Assembly (NCBI GenBank): GCA_018296165.2
Contig: JACKQL020000093.1
Location: 1 to 64,000, forward strand
Length of the DNA: 64,000 nucleotides
DNA from: Termitomyces sp. T153
Lineage: Eukaryota > Basidiomycota > Agaricomycetes > Agaricales > Lyophyllaceae
Reading direction: 5' to 3'
The translations under genes and the position numbers were made by a program. Below are positions 21,184 through 32,655 of the stretch, piece by piece; the stretch's first letter is position 1; the number at the start of each line of letters is the position of its first letter. The notes below the pieces were generated by a model. It ran no database searches. It saw only the letters and a list, made by a program, of their open reading frames with translations, and was not told the DNA's origin.

Positions 21184-22912
21184 TCACGACATCTCTACAT
21201 CCTGATCTACAGCATCACGCGGCGCACCTCTCACGACCGAATTAACAAGCTCTCTCCTAATCTCAGGACTTATTTGCGGGTGAGGGGTAGCGCGTATAAC
21301 GTCCAACAACGCGTCTTTCTGGTCTGGTGTCAAATCCGACGCGTATCTAAAATGGCGACATCAGACCAGAAAGGAGCGATAAGGCGTGAGAAGAGCTGAC
21401 CTTTGCGTAAAGACGAGAAGACTTTGATGCCATAGCACGGGTAGCCTGTCAGCATCGCCACGTGTTCTGGCCTTGTAGCTGTTCGAGAGGCGTATGAAGT
21501 GGAAGACGAGGGCGTCAACGACTTTATACGGTAGCTCGAACTTTTTGTCGATCAAAACTCGGATGAAGAGGGAGTTGGGACCTGAACGACAAAAGGTTAA
21601 GATAATCTGGGAAAAAACGGTGACAACATATTTCATACCGGAGTAATCCATCTCAGCGATGCGGAGGAGTGCAGCTGAGGCGTGAAGAACAGGAATTTTA
21701 GTCTTGGCGAGAACAGAAGCTACAATGGCAGCTTCCTTTAAGGAGCATGATTGCTGTAAACGATACGTGAGGCTCTTCAGGTTTACAAGTGGCATAATAA
21801 AGTGCTCACGTCCAACATTGGAAATATTACGCCCTTGAAGAAAGCGCCTGGCTTGTATAGAGCTCGTTTCAAACACTCATAGTAATGGACATTGAGTTTT
21901 TTGTTACTACGTATGTCTTCACGAATGGCATCGAGAAGAACGACGCTCAAGAATAACTGCGCTTGCTGGGGCTTCATAGTAGAAATAAATATCCTAGTGG
22001 CTGCACGTGACGCATGAGGAGACCAGTTTTCGGGGCTTGTAAGAGCGAGTATGCGCGCCCAAGCGGGAAGAGTGGGTATAACTTTGAAAAGTTTTGGAAG
22101 GGGGCCGGATTTGTATTTGTGAAGGAACATGCCCAATCTGATATCGGTTGACATTGAGTCAAGGCATACAGCATTCAGAACGCACTGACTTTTGGTAGGT
22201 TTCTACAACTTTTGGATCGAGGCCAAGTGCTGGATCTGGATTTTCGCGGTCTGAAACGAGATCATTGGAGGTTTTCCATAGACATAAGAGAGTGGTAAGA
22301 TTTACCTTGTTGAACTTTCTGTATCACAGCGGCACCACCTGTTTCCCCTTCCTGGATTTTTGAGAAAATTATATCTGCGAGTGTTCGCCGTTCTCCAGAA
22401 TTGGAAGGAAGAAGGGCGTCCAAGGTGTCCAAATCACCCGCATCTATTTCCTGGACCTAGCTCGAACCCAAATGCTGATATGCCATCGAAGGACACTCAC
22501 GAGTATCTCCTCAATATCCTCGTCCATTTCAGACAAATTTTGATCGTCTTCGTCGTCATCTTCATCAGGATTATCCCGCATCGCATGACTTCGCAATCTC
22601 GAGCTCGACGCGACAACAGGCTCGTCTTCGGGCATCTCGAGTTCATCTTGTTGGGCGCGGGCTAATTCAAAGATGCGTTGGGACGTTTTCGGATCCAGGA
22701 TCACCTATATTGGACGCGATTGATCGCGACTGACACGACATGAAGCTTGGATCACTCACCTCCGAGTTCTCGTCGTCGCCTGGGCCTTTCTTTGACTTTT
22801 TGCGCTTTCCCGGCTGTGAGATGCGACCATACTTTTCGTTTGTCTCGTCCTCGCGGAGCTGTGCGAGGAGGGGGTCGTGTCTGGCCCTAAGGGACTTCGT
22901 CGCTCGAGGCAT
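21184..22912 (-). CDS. ENP1: Bystin / essential nuclear protein 1, 449 aa
   Basis: Ribosome-biogenesis factor needed for 18S rRNA processing and 40S export, acting in nucleolus and cytoplasm. Eight exons: 22760-22912, 22501-22704, 22306-22450, 22190-22250, 21810-22137, 21639-21753, 21401-21581 and 21184-21346, total 1350 nt. The N-terminus is basic then acidic ([35 protein letters not shown]). The conserved bystin core follows: [70 protein letters not shown] and [11 protein letters not shown]. The gene is divergent from UXS1 with 158 bp between start codons. Confidence 0.96.
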
Positions 22913-23070
22913 GGTGAAGGTTGATCGAAGGAGAAAAAATCCGGAGGCAGATCGGGACTCGGAAAGTCGCAGCTATAATTTCGCAGTTCGGCTATGTACC
23001 ATCGCGTTATAATTAAGTTCGGTCATAAGCTTGCGTCGTTTCGTTCTCTTCTTGCTCTCTAACCACCATC
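22913..23070. promoter_or_regulatory. Bidirectional promoter, ENP1 and UXS1
   Basis: Only 158 bp separate the two start codons. It contains TATAATT-like words on both sides of a short GC-richer centre and a pyrimidine-rich stretch (TTCGTTCTCTTCTTGCTCTC) just before the UXS1 ATG. Confidence 0.6.
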
Positions 23071-24653
23071 ATGTCTCATTCCCCCGTCAGTTCCGTCTCC
23101 AGTCCAGCCCCCCTTTCTTTTCATCCTCCCGCTCACGCTTCTCTCAAGCAGATCACTACTCTCGATAAGGACGGTCAAGAAATTACGACCGTGGGCTTCA
23201 ATCGATTTGGCTTCGATAGCGAGGTCCCTCTCGACGTTCTTCGTTCTCTCTATCTTCGTTCTCACTACGTTCTCTCCACTAACAACCTCGATGACGTTAA
23301 TGACCTCGATTCAGGCGCTGCTGAAATCCAGCATGCCAAGTTCCTCCAGGGGCATGCCGCGTACCAGTCCAAGTCCATTTATCACCCTGACACTCAGTCA
23401 ATCTCCTATACAACATTGTCGCGATTTCCGCCTGTCAAACTCCTGCCACCCAGCCAACGGAAACGTATTTTGGTTACTGGTGGCGCCGGCTTTGTCGGAT
23501 CTCATCTCGTCGACCGTTTGATGCTTCTCGGGCACGAAGTGACCGTCCTCGACAATTTTTTCACCGGCTCAAAAACAACTGTTAGCCACTGGATTGGCCA
23601 TCCCAACTTTGAGATGGTTCGCCATGATGTCGTCGAGCCTTTCATGATTGAATGCGATCGTGCGTGCCTTAATCAATCTCCAATTGTCTTTCTGAATAGT
23701 AGTCTTCAGAAATTTACCACCTTGCTTGCCCCGCCTCGCCACCGCACTATCAGTTTAACGCTGTCAAAACTATCAAAACGTCCTTCATGGGAACTTTGAA
23801 TATGCTTGGTCTCGCGAAACGTACAAAGGCGCGCTTCTTGATTAGCAGCACGTCTGGTGAGCAATGATCTCTTCTTCCCCATTTAGATAAAGAACTGACA
23901 GATGGAGCATTCCAGAGGTCTATGGCGACCCTGAAGTTCATCCACAAACCGAGGAATAGTGCGTCATTCGATTATCATAATCTACTCAACCGTTTTAATG
24001 ATATGTCAAGCTGGGGACATGTCAACCCTATTGGACCGAGAGCATGCTATGACGAAGGAAAACGCGTCGCTGAGACATTGACATACGGATTCCAAAGACA
24101 GGACGGCGTTGATGTACGAGTCGCCCGTATCTTCAATACCTATGGCCCTCGTAGTAAGTTCCTTCCCTCCTGTCAAAGATATCGATCGTTCTACCCCCAT
24201 AACCCCTTTTCAGTGAACCCCTATGACGGACGCGTTGTTTCCAATTTCATTGTGCAGGCACTCAAAGGTGAAGACATGACCGTCTACGGCGATGGCAACC
24301 AGACACGTTCCTTCCAATACGTACATGATCTGATTGATGGCTTAATTACACTTATGAACTCGGACGAAACGCGCCCCGTCAACATCGGTAACAGCGATGA
24401 GTTCACAATCGGGGAATTTGCGGAACTTGTACGGGAGATCGTGGAGAAGGTCCAGGACCAGGACGGGGACGTCCGCATGCGTCGTGTCGATATCGTGTAC
24501 AAGGAAATGCCGACTGACGACCCACAGAAGAGGCGACCTGATACCACACGCGCCAAGGAGTCTCTTGGATGGCAACCTCGGTGGACAGTTCGTATGGGAC
24601 TTGAAGAAATGGTCAGGTACTACAAAGCGAAGATGGCAGAGGGAAGCATCTAG
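23071..24653 (+). CDS. UXS1: UDP-glucuronate decarboxylase (UDP-xylose synthase), 453 aa
   Basis: Converts UDP-glucuronate to UDP-xylose with bound NAD. Five exons: 23071-23659, 23710-23856, 23916-23958, 24011-24153 and 24214-24653, total 1362 nt. Visible are the Rossmann motif [15 protein letters not shown] (about residue 135), [22 protein letters not shown], the catalytic YxxxK in [21 protein letters not shown] and the C-terminal [14 protein letters not shown] and [14 protein letters not shown]. An N-terminal extension of about 130 residues precedes the NAD domain and contains no obvious membrane segment, unlike animal Golgi forms. UDP-xylose feeds glycan and glucuronoxylomannan-type polymer synthesis in basidiomycetes. 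Confidence 0.96.
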
Positions 24654-25609
24654 ACTAGGTATACCCTGCTATATTCGTCGCCATCTCATCACATAGAGCT
24701 TCTCGATTCTTTACCCTCCAGTTTTCTATTCTAGGTTCGTTTTGTACATATGAAGTTGTGTTTATTCGCTTCTTAAGTTCCTTTGTATAGTGACTAAGAT
24801 GGACGGACCATATCGTACGATGCCATCATTTATGATTCTCAATATTCTAACTACTTACATACGTCTTTACATGACAAGTATGGGCCCTCAAGTTAAAGAC
24901 TTGTCCATACGAGGTAAACGCTATTATGGACGCGATCATAAGTACATAAGTACTTGTGGCATATTATATGTACAACATATCGCCTGGTTGCGTTGAGTAA
25001 CTTTCAGGGTCCTAATATTGAAACCCAAACTTTACAGCCATTTCATAACGTACGTTAGACCCCTTTGAGTTCCGCCATGCTTGGCCTGAGAGCTGACTAC
25101 CCGGATTACTCACAGTTACTTGAAAGCTATCGATTTTTTCCGTCAATTGCCCTCCTCAGAGCTACATCCCTAGTCCAACGATATGGTTGTTTGGACAATT
25201 CTACCGTCTGGACACGTTTGATGATCAGTTCTGGATTACCTTGTATTAATACTTGACAAGCGCGACTTATAGAATCAGTTTCTTCAGTTCTCTTGATACG
25301 TGATGCCTACCACTTGAAAGTAAGCAATAAAACCGTGCTAATTTTACACAAGCAGCCTACTCTTTGGCAAGCCCGCATCAAATATCAAGCCAAACAACTA
25401 GACAGGTAGAAGAAGAGCCTAATATTATGAAAATGGCTACTAAGTAGGAGGATTCGTGTCGAGTGGTATCGAAATAAGATTATTGTGAAAGATGGGTCTC
25501 AGCGATGTGAATATGATGTATATGTCCAAATACTTGAGCAAGTAGATTTACCGCACGCAATGCAATCCGTCAAAATAAAGACCACAGTGGCAACACAAGG
25601 AAGTTCCGC
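24654..25609. other. Intergenic, UXS1 3' flank to alpha/beta hydrolase 3' end
   Basis: Nearly 1 kb, AT-rich, no gene or repeat recognised. The two flanking genes converge here. Confidence 0.5.
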
Positions 25610-27521
25610 TTATGCGACATATTGCTGCAGTTGAGCCGCCGACTGTGCCGCTGTTGTGACAGCTCGAGCCATCGATCCCCTCAAGATGACCTGTTTTTCT
25701 ACGACGTTGGGATTCTGGTTAGCACGCCGTAACTTTGAGTCAGCTGGTCGGTCTTGCAACGAATGCGGCTTCTTCTCCCTTTGCTTTGGGTGTTCCACGA
25801 GCAAGAAACTATTCCCTGTCAGCTAGGTGAGGTTAATTTCTCCGGTGATAATAGCAGTAACATACCTGCGATAGATAAGCCATTTTCCTCGCTAGTGAAC
25901 CAATGCTCCGTCCTTCGATCAGAGTACCTGAGAGATGAATGAGCTTCTAGTCACGATATCATCAGAAACAGAGTCACCTTCTTGTAGGGCGGCCATCGGG
26001 ACCCAAAGGAGAGAACGCAGCAAAGATTCCTTTACGGTATTGTCTGAGGTCCTCTGACTGTTTGTGGATGATCGCTTGTGGAAGGCAGCAGAATGATAAT
26101 GATGATGATGAATCACGAGTAGCAATGCTAGGATCTCCCATCAGCTCTGCCAAAGTGCTCAATGCAGTCTTCATTCGCTCCTTCCAATCGGAAACTGGAG
26201 GTGTTTGATTCAAGCCCACGCGCGGTAGCTGTAGAATAAATTTGGCGAGAACTTTGTGCAGTAGTGATGCATTCTGGGGGATGATGCTCAGGCTATTCAT
26301 ACCACCTATGAATGCATTTAACAGTGTAGGATCACCATGCGATAATGAAAACAACCTTTGATGGTGTACGTAAAGGCCCCGCCTTCAGCATTGACTAGCT
26401 GTGAAGCTAACTTGTCTGCGTACTTTCGAGGACACGTTTCGTTGAATTCACCCTGAAAAAAGAGAGCTCAGGACAGGTGCAGAGTGCAGCATGAAACTAG
26501 CACCAACGTGTACGATGAGAACAGGTTGTTTGATAATTGAAAGGATATCCTTACGGAGCGGTATCCGCTGTTTGGGAAGGTGAGCAAATTATTAGAACAG
26601 AACGATAATACATACATTGATCAGGACTGCTTGTGTCTCGGCAACGCGCAGCATCCGCACTGGAGGTATACTTGTTTCCCAGAAAGCAATGAGCTATAAA
26701 TAACGCATGAAATGACATCAGTTCATAAGGTAGTGGCGTTCTTCCACGAACATCATCTTGTAGATCTGGATCACAATTCTGAAACAACATGTTAACATAC
26801 TCCATAATCAAACATTGTTGATTGACCTTGCCAACTATAAATCCAACTGCCTCCTTGGCAACATGCTCAAATGCTTCCAGGTCCTCTGCATGCCGCCAAC
26901 TGTACAATAGCTCATCGTAGGCAGTATGCATCCAGTCAAGTCTACATATGTTAGAAAAACCTTCGGCACTGGATTAGATGTATATACACACTCCTTGGGT
27001 GCTGGCACATTACAAAGCGTAAGGCTCAAGCACAGTTCAGGAAATCTGCAAAGGTATAACTGAGACACTAGCGGATATACGATAACAAAAGAAACACGCA
27101 CAAGACCGCGAATCGCAGAGCACAATTAATCGAGATACCGTCCAACGCTAGAATATGACAAGGAGGTAGATGGAGCATCTAACTTGATGTTAAGTACTTG
27201 GATGTAAACATTAATTCAAATCGCACGCACCTGGTGACATATCGCTAAATCTGCCGCATCCACCCAGCTATCATGCCGTCCGGTGGGTCTCGAGGACGAT
27301 TTACCGCATGTACGCATATCGAAAGCCACCATATTGAATATTGAAGTCAACCGCGGGTCTCCAAATTGGAGCGAAAGCCATGATGAGTCGAGAAGTAGAG
27401 GATGCAAAATTATGATGCTTGGCTTGTCTGGGTTGAATCCGCCGACATTGCCGTGAGGAGTATTTGTTGTATAGAAAATGGATGCGTAATCGTCCACACA
27501 GTACAAATCAACGTAAGGCAT
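25610..27521 (-). pseudogene. Alpha/beta hydrolase with probable frameshift
   Basis: A many-exon hydrolase of the soluble-epoxide/esterase-like fungal type. Exons traced: 27231-27521, 27102-27178, 26992-27045, 26828-26941, 26617-26778, 26508-26567, 26356-26452, 26117-26305, 25978-26074 and 25866-25927. A last exon ends in TAA at 25610-25612, with an unresolved start. Motifs: IIILHPLLLDSSWLS (oxyanion region), FDMRTCGKSSSRPTG, LHLPPCHILALDGISI (nucleophile elbow, where Asp replaces the usual Ser-x-Gly pattern), and C-terminal QYRKGIFAAFSPLGPDGRP. Around 26655-26675 homology jumps from CFLGNK to VRMLRVAE by one base with no usable intron. This means a true frameshift, a variant allele or a sequence error. 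If the frame is intact the function would be an esterase or epoxide hydrolase. Confidence 0.65.
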
Positions 27522-28110
27522 CCCAAGAGAGAGATTCCAACTTCGAACACTGGCACACACGAAAATGTGGAGGTGAGGGGTGAAACATTAGGCGTCCAAG
27601 CTATGAAAATATTGGAAATGCAAACAAGAGATCTCGATAAGGTTACATCATCATCATCATCATCATTATCATCACTAGCTTCGTTATTAGGTCCGATCAA
27701 GGCTATACAAACGACAGTGAAGTTGCTCAGGGGTCAATGTTCTCTAGGCCTATCGACAGAGTCCCAAGCAGCCCCAAGACAACAATGCACTGTTCCATTT
27801 TTCAACAAGAAGAGCTAGTCATTTACGTGCAGCTCGCTGGCATTCGTAGAATGCTTTTGGGTTTTTCTCGATGGTATCATGAACAAAATCCGAGATAGGA
27901 TCCAGGGTCGTGTTAAATGAACACTGCTACCCTGATTATGATTTTGAAGGGCAGGCGGGCTTCTCTTGAGGCTCCTCGGTGCTTTTTTAGAAGTTGTTTC
28001 GGTTTGCTGGCGTACCTGATTGAAGACGCTAGGAAATGTGCATGTCGCATTCAAGTTCGCAAAATGCCTTCCAAAACATCCATGACCCGTTGTTGCCGCT
28101 ATGACAATGC
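27522..28110. other. Intergenic with ATC microsatellite
   Basis: Upstream region of the hydrolase gene and 3' flank of the coiled-coil gene. No gene is supported. Confidence 0.5.
27647..27674. repeat. (ATC)n microsatellite
   Basis: Nine trinucleotide steps, broken by one ATT. Confidence 0.9.
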
Positions 28111-29079
28111 TCAGTACACCATCCTCAACTGAAATCAGCGATTTGAGATACCTCACGATCGATCGATTGTGAAGTTGGAAACATAGTCGGTACCTTGTGC
28201 TGAGATAGAATGGTTTGTTGTTTCGAAACAAGCCCATCCCAAGCGGCAAGGACGCGTTCACGGTCAAACTTTTCAAGCGCTTTTTTTAGACCATCTTGAA
28301 GCGTCTGCACCATATGTGAACAACATAATACTGTAGAGAGGCATAAGACACCAACGTCAGCTTCATGTTTTGATAGGCCAGGATCTCCTATCAGAGTGGC
28401 TCTACATTCGTATCAAGCGATGGTTCCAAACTGAAGCTATATTAAAACCCACTTTGTTGTCGCCACCTTGACCTTGTCCTCAAACTTCCTAATAATGTCA
28501 CGTCGGTCTTCCCACAACTGCCGTTCAAGATCTTCTTGTTCTTTCTTCAGCTAATGCGAAAAAATCTTGATCTCAGATACAGCGCCACGCGACAGACAAG
28601 ACACACCTGGGCGATGGCCGCTATAAATTCGGGATTGTCGGCAAGTTGTGCGATATAAGGTAAGGCTTGCTGGAAGGTGAGAGATTTTGGATCCTGAACC
28701 TGCTGTACCAGTGGGGCTGAAGGCTTCAACACGGGCTGCGGCGGTGTAGGGTGACTGGTAACATTTTCAACAGAGGTTGCTTGCGGAGGGACCCATGATG
28801 AAGATCGTAATTGAGAAAGCAGGGCTGCGACAGAAGTCGAGGGTGCGGTTGTATTAGAGCTAGGAGCAGATAAGGCTAGTGGCTCTTCGGTCGCCGATGC
28901 AGTTGACTGGTCCTTTTGTGCCTGCGAACCTATCACATCTTTCCATGCCTGGGATCCGCGTAGTTGGTCAAGAAGTGCTTTGACACCAGCAGGGTCCTAC
29001 AAAGAATGAGCACACGACATGAGCACACGACAAAAGCTGGCAGTGAGCTGAAGGATACATTGATATTTGTAAAGCTCAT
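28111..29079 (-). CDS. Unrecognised coiled-coil protein, 241 aa
   Basis: Six exons: 29059-29079, 28607-28996, 28453-28550, 28356-28401, 28152-28304 and 28111-28128, total 726 nt. The N-terminal part is MSFTNINDPAGVKALLDQLRGS, followed by a Ser/Pro/Thr-rich stretch, then LPYIAQLADNPEFIAAIAQLKKEQEDLERQLWEDRR (helical, charged, likely coiled coil), KVKVATTKATLIGDPGLSKHEAD and a conserved-looking tail TLQDGLKKALEKFDRERVLAAWDGLVSKQQ. I recall this tail pattern from other basidiomycete proteins of unknown role but cannot name a family. No signal peptide or membrane segment. The last 6-codon exon is the least certain part. Confidence 0.7.
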
Positions 29080-32000
29080 GGCTTGCTCAAGCTCAGGAAT
29101 GTCTCTGAAAATGCAGGAATTTCATTGCCAACGACCTGCATGAACTTAACGCTCAGAAGGCATCAATTTGTAAATGGGTATAGTTCTCACGATTCTTAGC
29201 AAAACCATGCATATAATTTACTAATACTTTCGTAAAGAATAACGTAATTTCCACCTTGTGTAGTGTGGTTTACATCCACTGCGGATATCTATGCTGGCTC
29301 TTCCGATTCCCAGAGCCCCTGAGACATACTGTTTCCCATAAACGTTCAGGCTCAGTCATACAAACATGCTCTAAGAAAAAATTCGATAGGCTTCATATGT
29401 ACTTCAATGATTTTATCCGATTTTGTAGCTTTTGACGCCTTCTGTGGTCATGACGAAGCAAGAACTTACTACCGGCGGCAGAATACGCAAGCAGTGACCA
29501 CATGCTGAGATCACATGCTGTGCACAGAAACGCACGGAAACGACCGACCAGGACCGATTTCCGGATGCATTATGGAGATGGTTCTGCCGTCGGTCCGCTC
29601 CACGTGTATCACGTTAGCGCTATGGCCACGTACATAAGTAGACCCACAAATGTGAAACTTTAAAACACAAACTGCTCTCCGTACTTCGATCCGACATGTA
29701 TACATACGAAACGGAATATTTAGACGTTCATCCTATCACGATACGTCGCTCCGTTTATACTTCCTCAGCAGCTGAACAAATGCGTCTGATATCAAATGTC
29801 GACGCTACTACTATTATGCACTGAGTTAGGCTCAACGTGATGCGCGGTGGCGCACTCGGAAACGGCGTGGCTCATGTTGTCAAGGGAACACTTGAAGTTT
29901 TTGTTTCGAACTCCGCGCTGATCCTTTTCAGCTAGAGAACAGTCTGGAACAGTACTTATTCACGTCTTATTTGGTAAAATATATTGGTAAGTCACCGTAT
30001 CCATGTTCATTTGTTCATTCTTCATCGGAAGCCAGCCGCGCCGAGCCTATCGCATACACAAGTCTCAGGTCCTGAGTATCTTCCAATTACAAGACGGACC
30101 CGTACCTATTCGTGTCTTGACCTCACCAACAACTACTCCGAGAAGACGTAACGTGTTAAATGATCGCATTTCGAGAAACCGTCTGAAATCCTTGTCAATG
30201 AAATCAACCTTCAAACCTCAAATTTGCCCACAACGCTAATGCCGACCGGACCGCTTGACCAATATATGTACCCCAGGACCAGAGTAGAGACAGCAGCCGA
30301 CTTTCGTTGTCCGTTGTAGGCGGAGTCTGTCCATGAGCCATAAAGCAACGGAACACCAAAATATCCATCATGATGCTCCGACCCGACGTCGACGCTCCAC
30401 TCCAACATCCGCTCCTTCGTACCGGCCTCAACCTTTGCTTTTCAACTTCGATTTCTTTTTACTTCCAACGTGTGCGGTTGTACCTCAACATCCCACAAAA
30501 GACAAGACCTGACAAGGCTCCTTTGTATGATTCATATATAGCTACATAACAATAACAAGAAGAAGTCGAAAGTCGGGGTTGCCGTCGGTGTCTAGATCTG
30601 TTGCCGTCTTCGGGGTCTATGCAACAAGTACAATAGCAGGGGTAACCGGCGACTCTCGAATTTCAATGACGCAGTGGCGGTGGCAACCTCAACAAATGTA
30701 GGCGATTGTCCCCAAAGAATAAGTGCTTAATATTGTTCGGGGTTGTCATCCCATTTTATTTGGTATCCCCATATTTTTTGATCATACATGGTCAAGGGGC
30801 AGGGGAGTTCCTGAGTGATGAGCTTCTGCGTAGCTAGTGACTCATAAGTAGACAGACGGAATGGTCTAATTTAGTATATGAGGTGGCGAGATTGACAGAC
30901 ACCTCACAAGGCCATCTCCACTTATGACCCGCCCCCTCATATGTCGTGTTCCATTGCTGCTAGATGGTGGAAGTACTACCTCCAACTCTAATGTATCTGG
31001 TATTAAATCATGGTTTGACAGGTGGATGGTCGAATATCCTACGAAAATCATGAGTAATGTAGATGATCGTATGATAGTACAACGATTTTCATTTCATGTG
31101 CCAGGCAGAGATCATCCGTACGCATAGTAACAATGTCTCTTCGAGTTATCCCCAGACAGCTTTTTGTCCAGGAATAAATTGTTTGCCGGTCTTCATTCTC
31201 CGGGATCAACAGGTTCCTGTCAGAAGGTCTTGTAGCTGAGAAGCTCAGAGTTATGTACATAGAGATGGTTTTCTTAAACCGAATTGTGCGTTGGCCAATA
31301 TAAACCAATAATCAACACGTGGAGATGTAGTGAACGAAGGATCTTGTTAGAAGAGATTGTTAAAGTGATGGTGTAGATGGCAGGCGTATGATGGAGGTGT
31401 TGGGGAAGGAACCGGCCATCTGTAGCTATATCTCGTATTGTTGTATTGATGGATCAGAACAGGTAAGTAACTGGAAACCTTCTACCTGAGCAGCAAAAAA
31501 AATCCGGTCAGAAACAATAAGATAAGGATGCGGCAGTCGGCAAAAGAAAATCCAGCAAAAACAGTATACTAACAGTCAATCTCAGGTCCGTCCTGGACAA
31601 GTGATCATCGGATTATGGAGCCGACACTACGAACGGAGTTGATTAGGGACTCTGAGCATTGGCTTACATCGAGGAAGATTTGAGCATCGATTGTGGCCTC
31701 TCGGAATGATCATTCGTACATGCACTGTATGACTCTTAGACTGTCGGTGATCGCGAGAGGATACCAGTGATGACAAGTGCTGTGCTGATTCAAGTTCGAC
31801 GGATGAAGTCAAATTTATCAGTCTGTTTGATGCACAGAAATAAGTATACTCAAATCGGAAGGTTAGGTATCCCGGTGGGTTAACTTTAAAGTTGTCGTGG
31901 ATTAAGAAGGACAGAAAGAAGCACTCAAGAGGATCGTCGCCGCGTGTAGCCACGCGAATGCAAATCTTCAAGTTCCATAAAGGGTGATCCTGAATGTAGA

Positions 32001-32569
32001 CTTCAATCTGTAGAAATCTGATGACACGGGATGGAAGCTGTCTGAGTGAACTGCGCAAATGAAACAATACATGATGAGTGAACCCGGATAGATCGAAGCA
32101 CGCTTGGTCGCGTTCGGCGTTTAGTTGAGCGATCGACTCGGAATCGGTCAGGGACAAAGTTTGCGTCACAATCAGTCACATGCAACCAGTTAGGGCGTTT
32201 CGACGTTCGTCTCCGAAGCGCACCCGGATTGGTATGGAATGCTTAGTTGAAGTTGCTGCTATGTGAAAACGCGTGCGAGGTACGACAAGGTAGATGATTA
32301 CACAGATTAGGAAAGAGAAAAAAGGATTACAGAGTGTAGTTATGTCAAGCTGAGACGGGTATCGATAGCAAAGAAAATTGACGGTGGCCGAGCCAAGGAA
32401 CAGAGTGTGGACCGGGATCGACGTCGGTGCAGCGGAGGAATGAAAAGTCGGTTGAAGGCCAAACTGACAGGGGCTATGCACACGAGGCGGATTGAGCGGA
32501 TTGCTCTTGTGGGAAAGGGTCGTGGTTAGCAACCCGACAGCCGAGCTTTCCCACCTATTCATCTTCATC
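29080..32569. other. Gene-poor stretch upstream of the RGS gene
   Basis: About 3.5 kb without a convincing gene. Two minus-strand open frames (31627-32169, 32176-32568) show no recognised motif and biased, low-information composition. Long upstream regions are common for fungal developmental regulators, so distal control of the RGS gene is possible. Confidence 0.4.
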
Positions 32570-32655
32570 TCTTTCTTGAAGTTCTTCTTCTCCTGCCCTC
32601 GCCTTCCTTTCCCTTCACTTTCTCCCTCTCCCCTTTCCCTCTCACACCGCTAGCG
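32570..32655 (+). promoter_or_regulatory. CT-rich core promoter/leader of the RGS gene
   Basis: A nearly continuous pyrimidine run (TTCTTCTTCTCCTGCCCTCG and following) ends just before the ATG. Fungal genes with strong or regulated expression often start transcription just after such runs. Confidence 0.6.

Noticed and set aside
31627..32568. Two minus-strand open frames of 180 and 130 codons
   Set aside because: No recognised motif, no splice-consistent extension, and the position fits the upstream region of the RGS gene.
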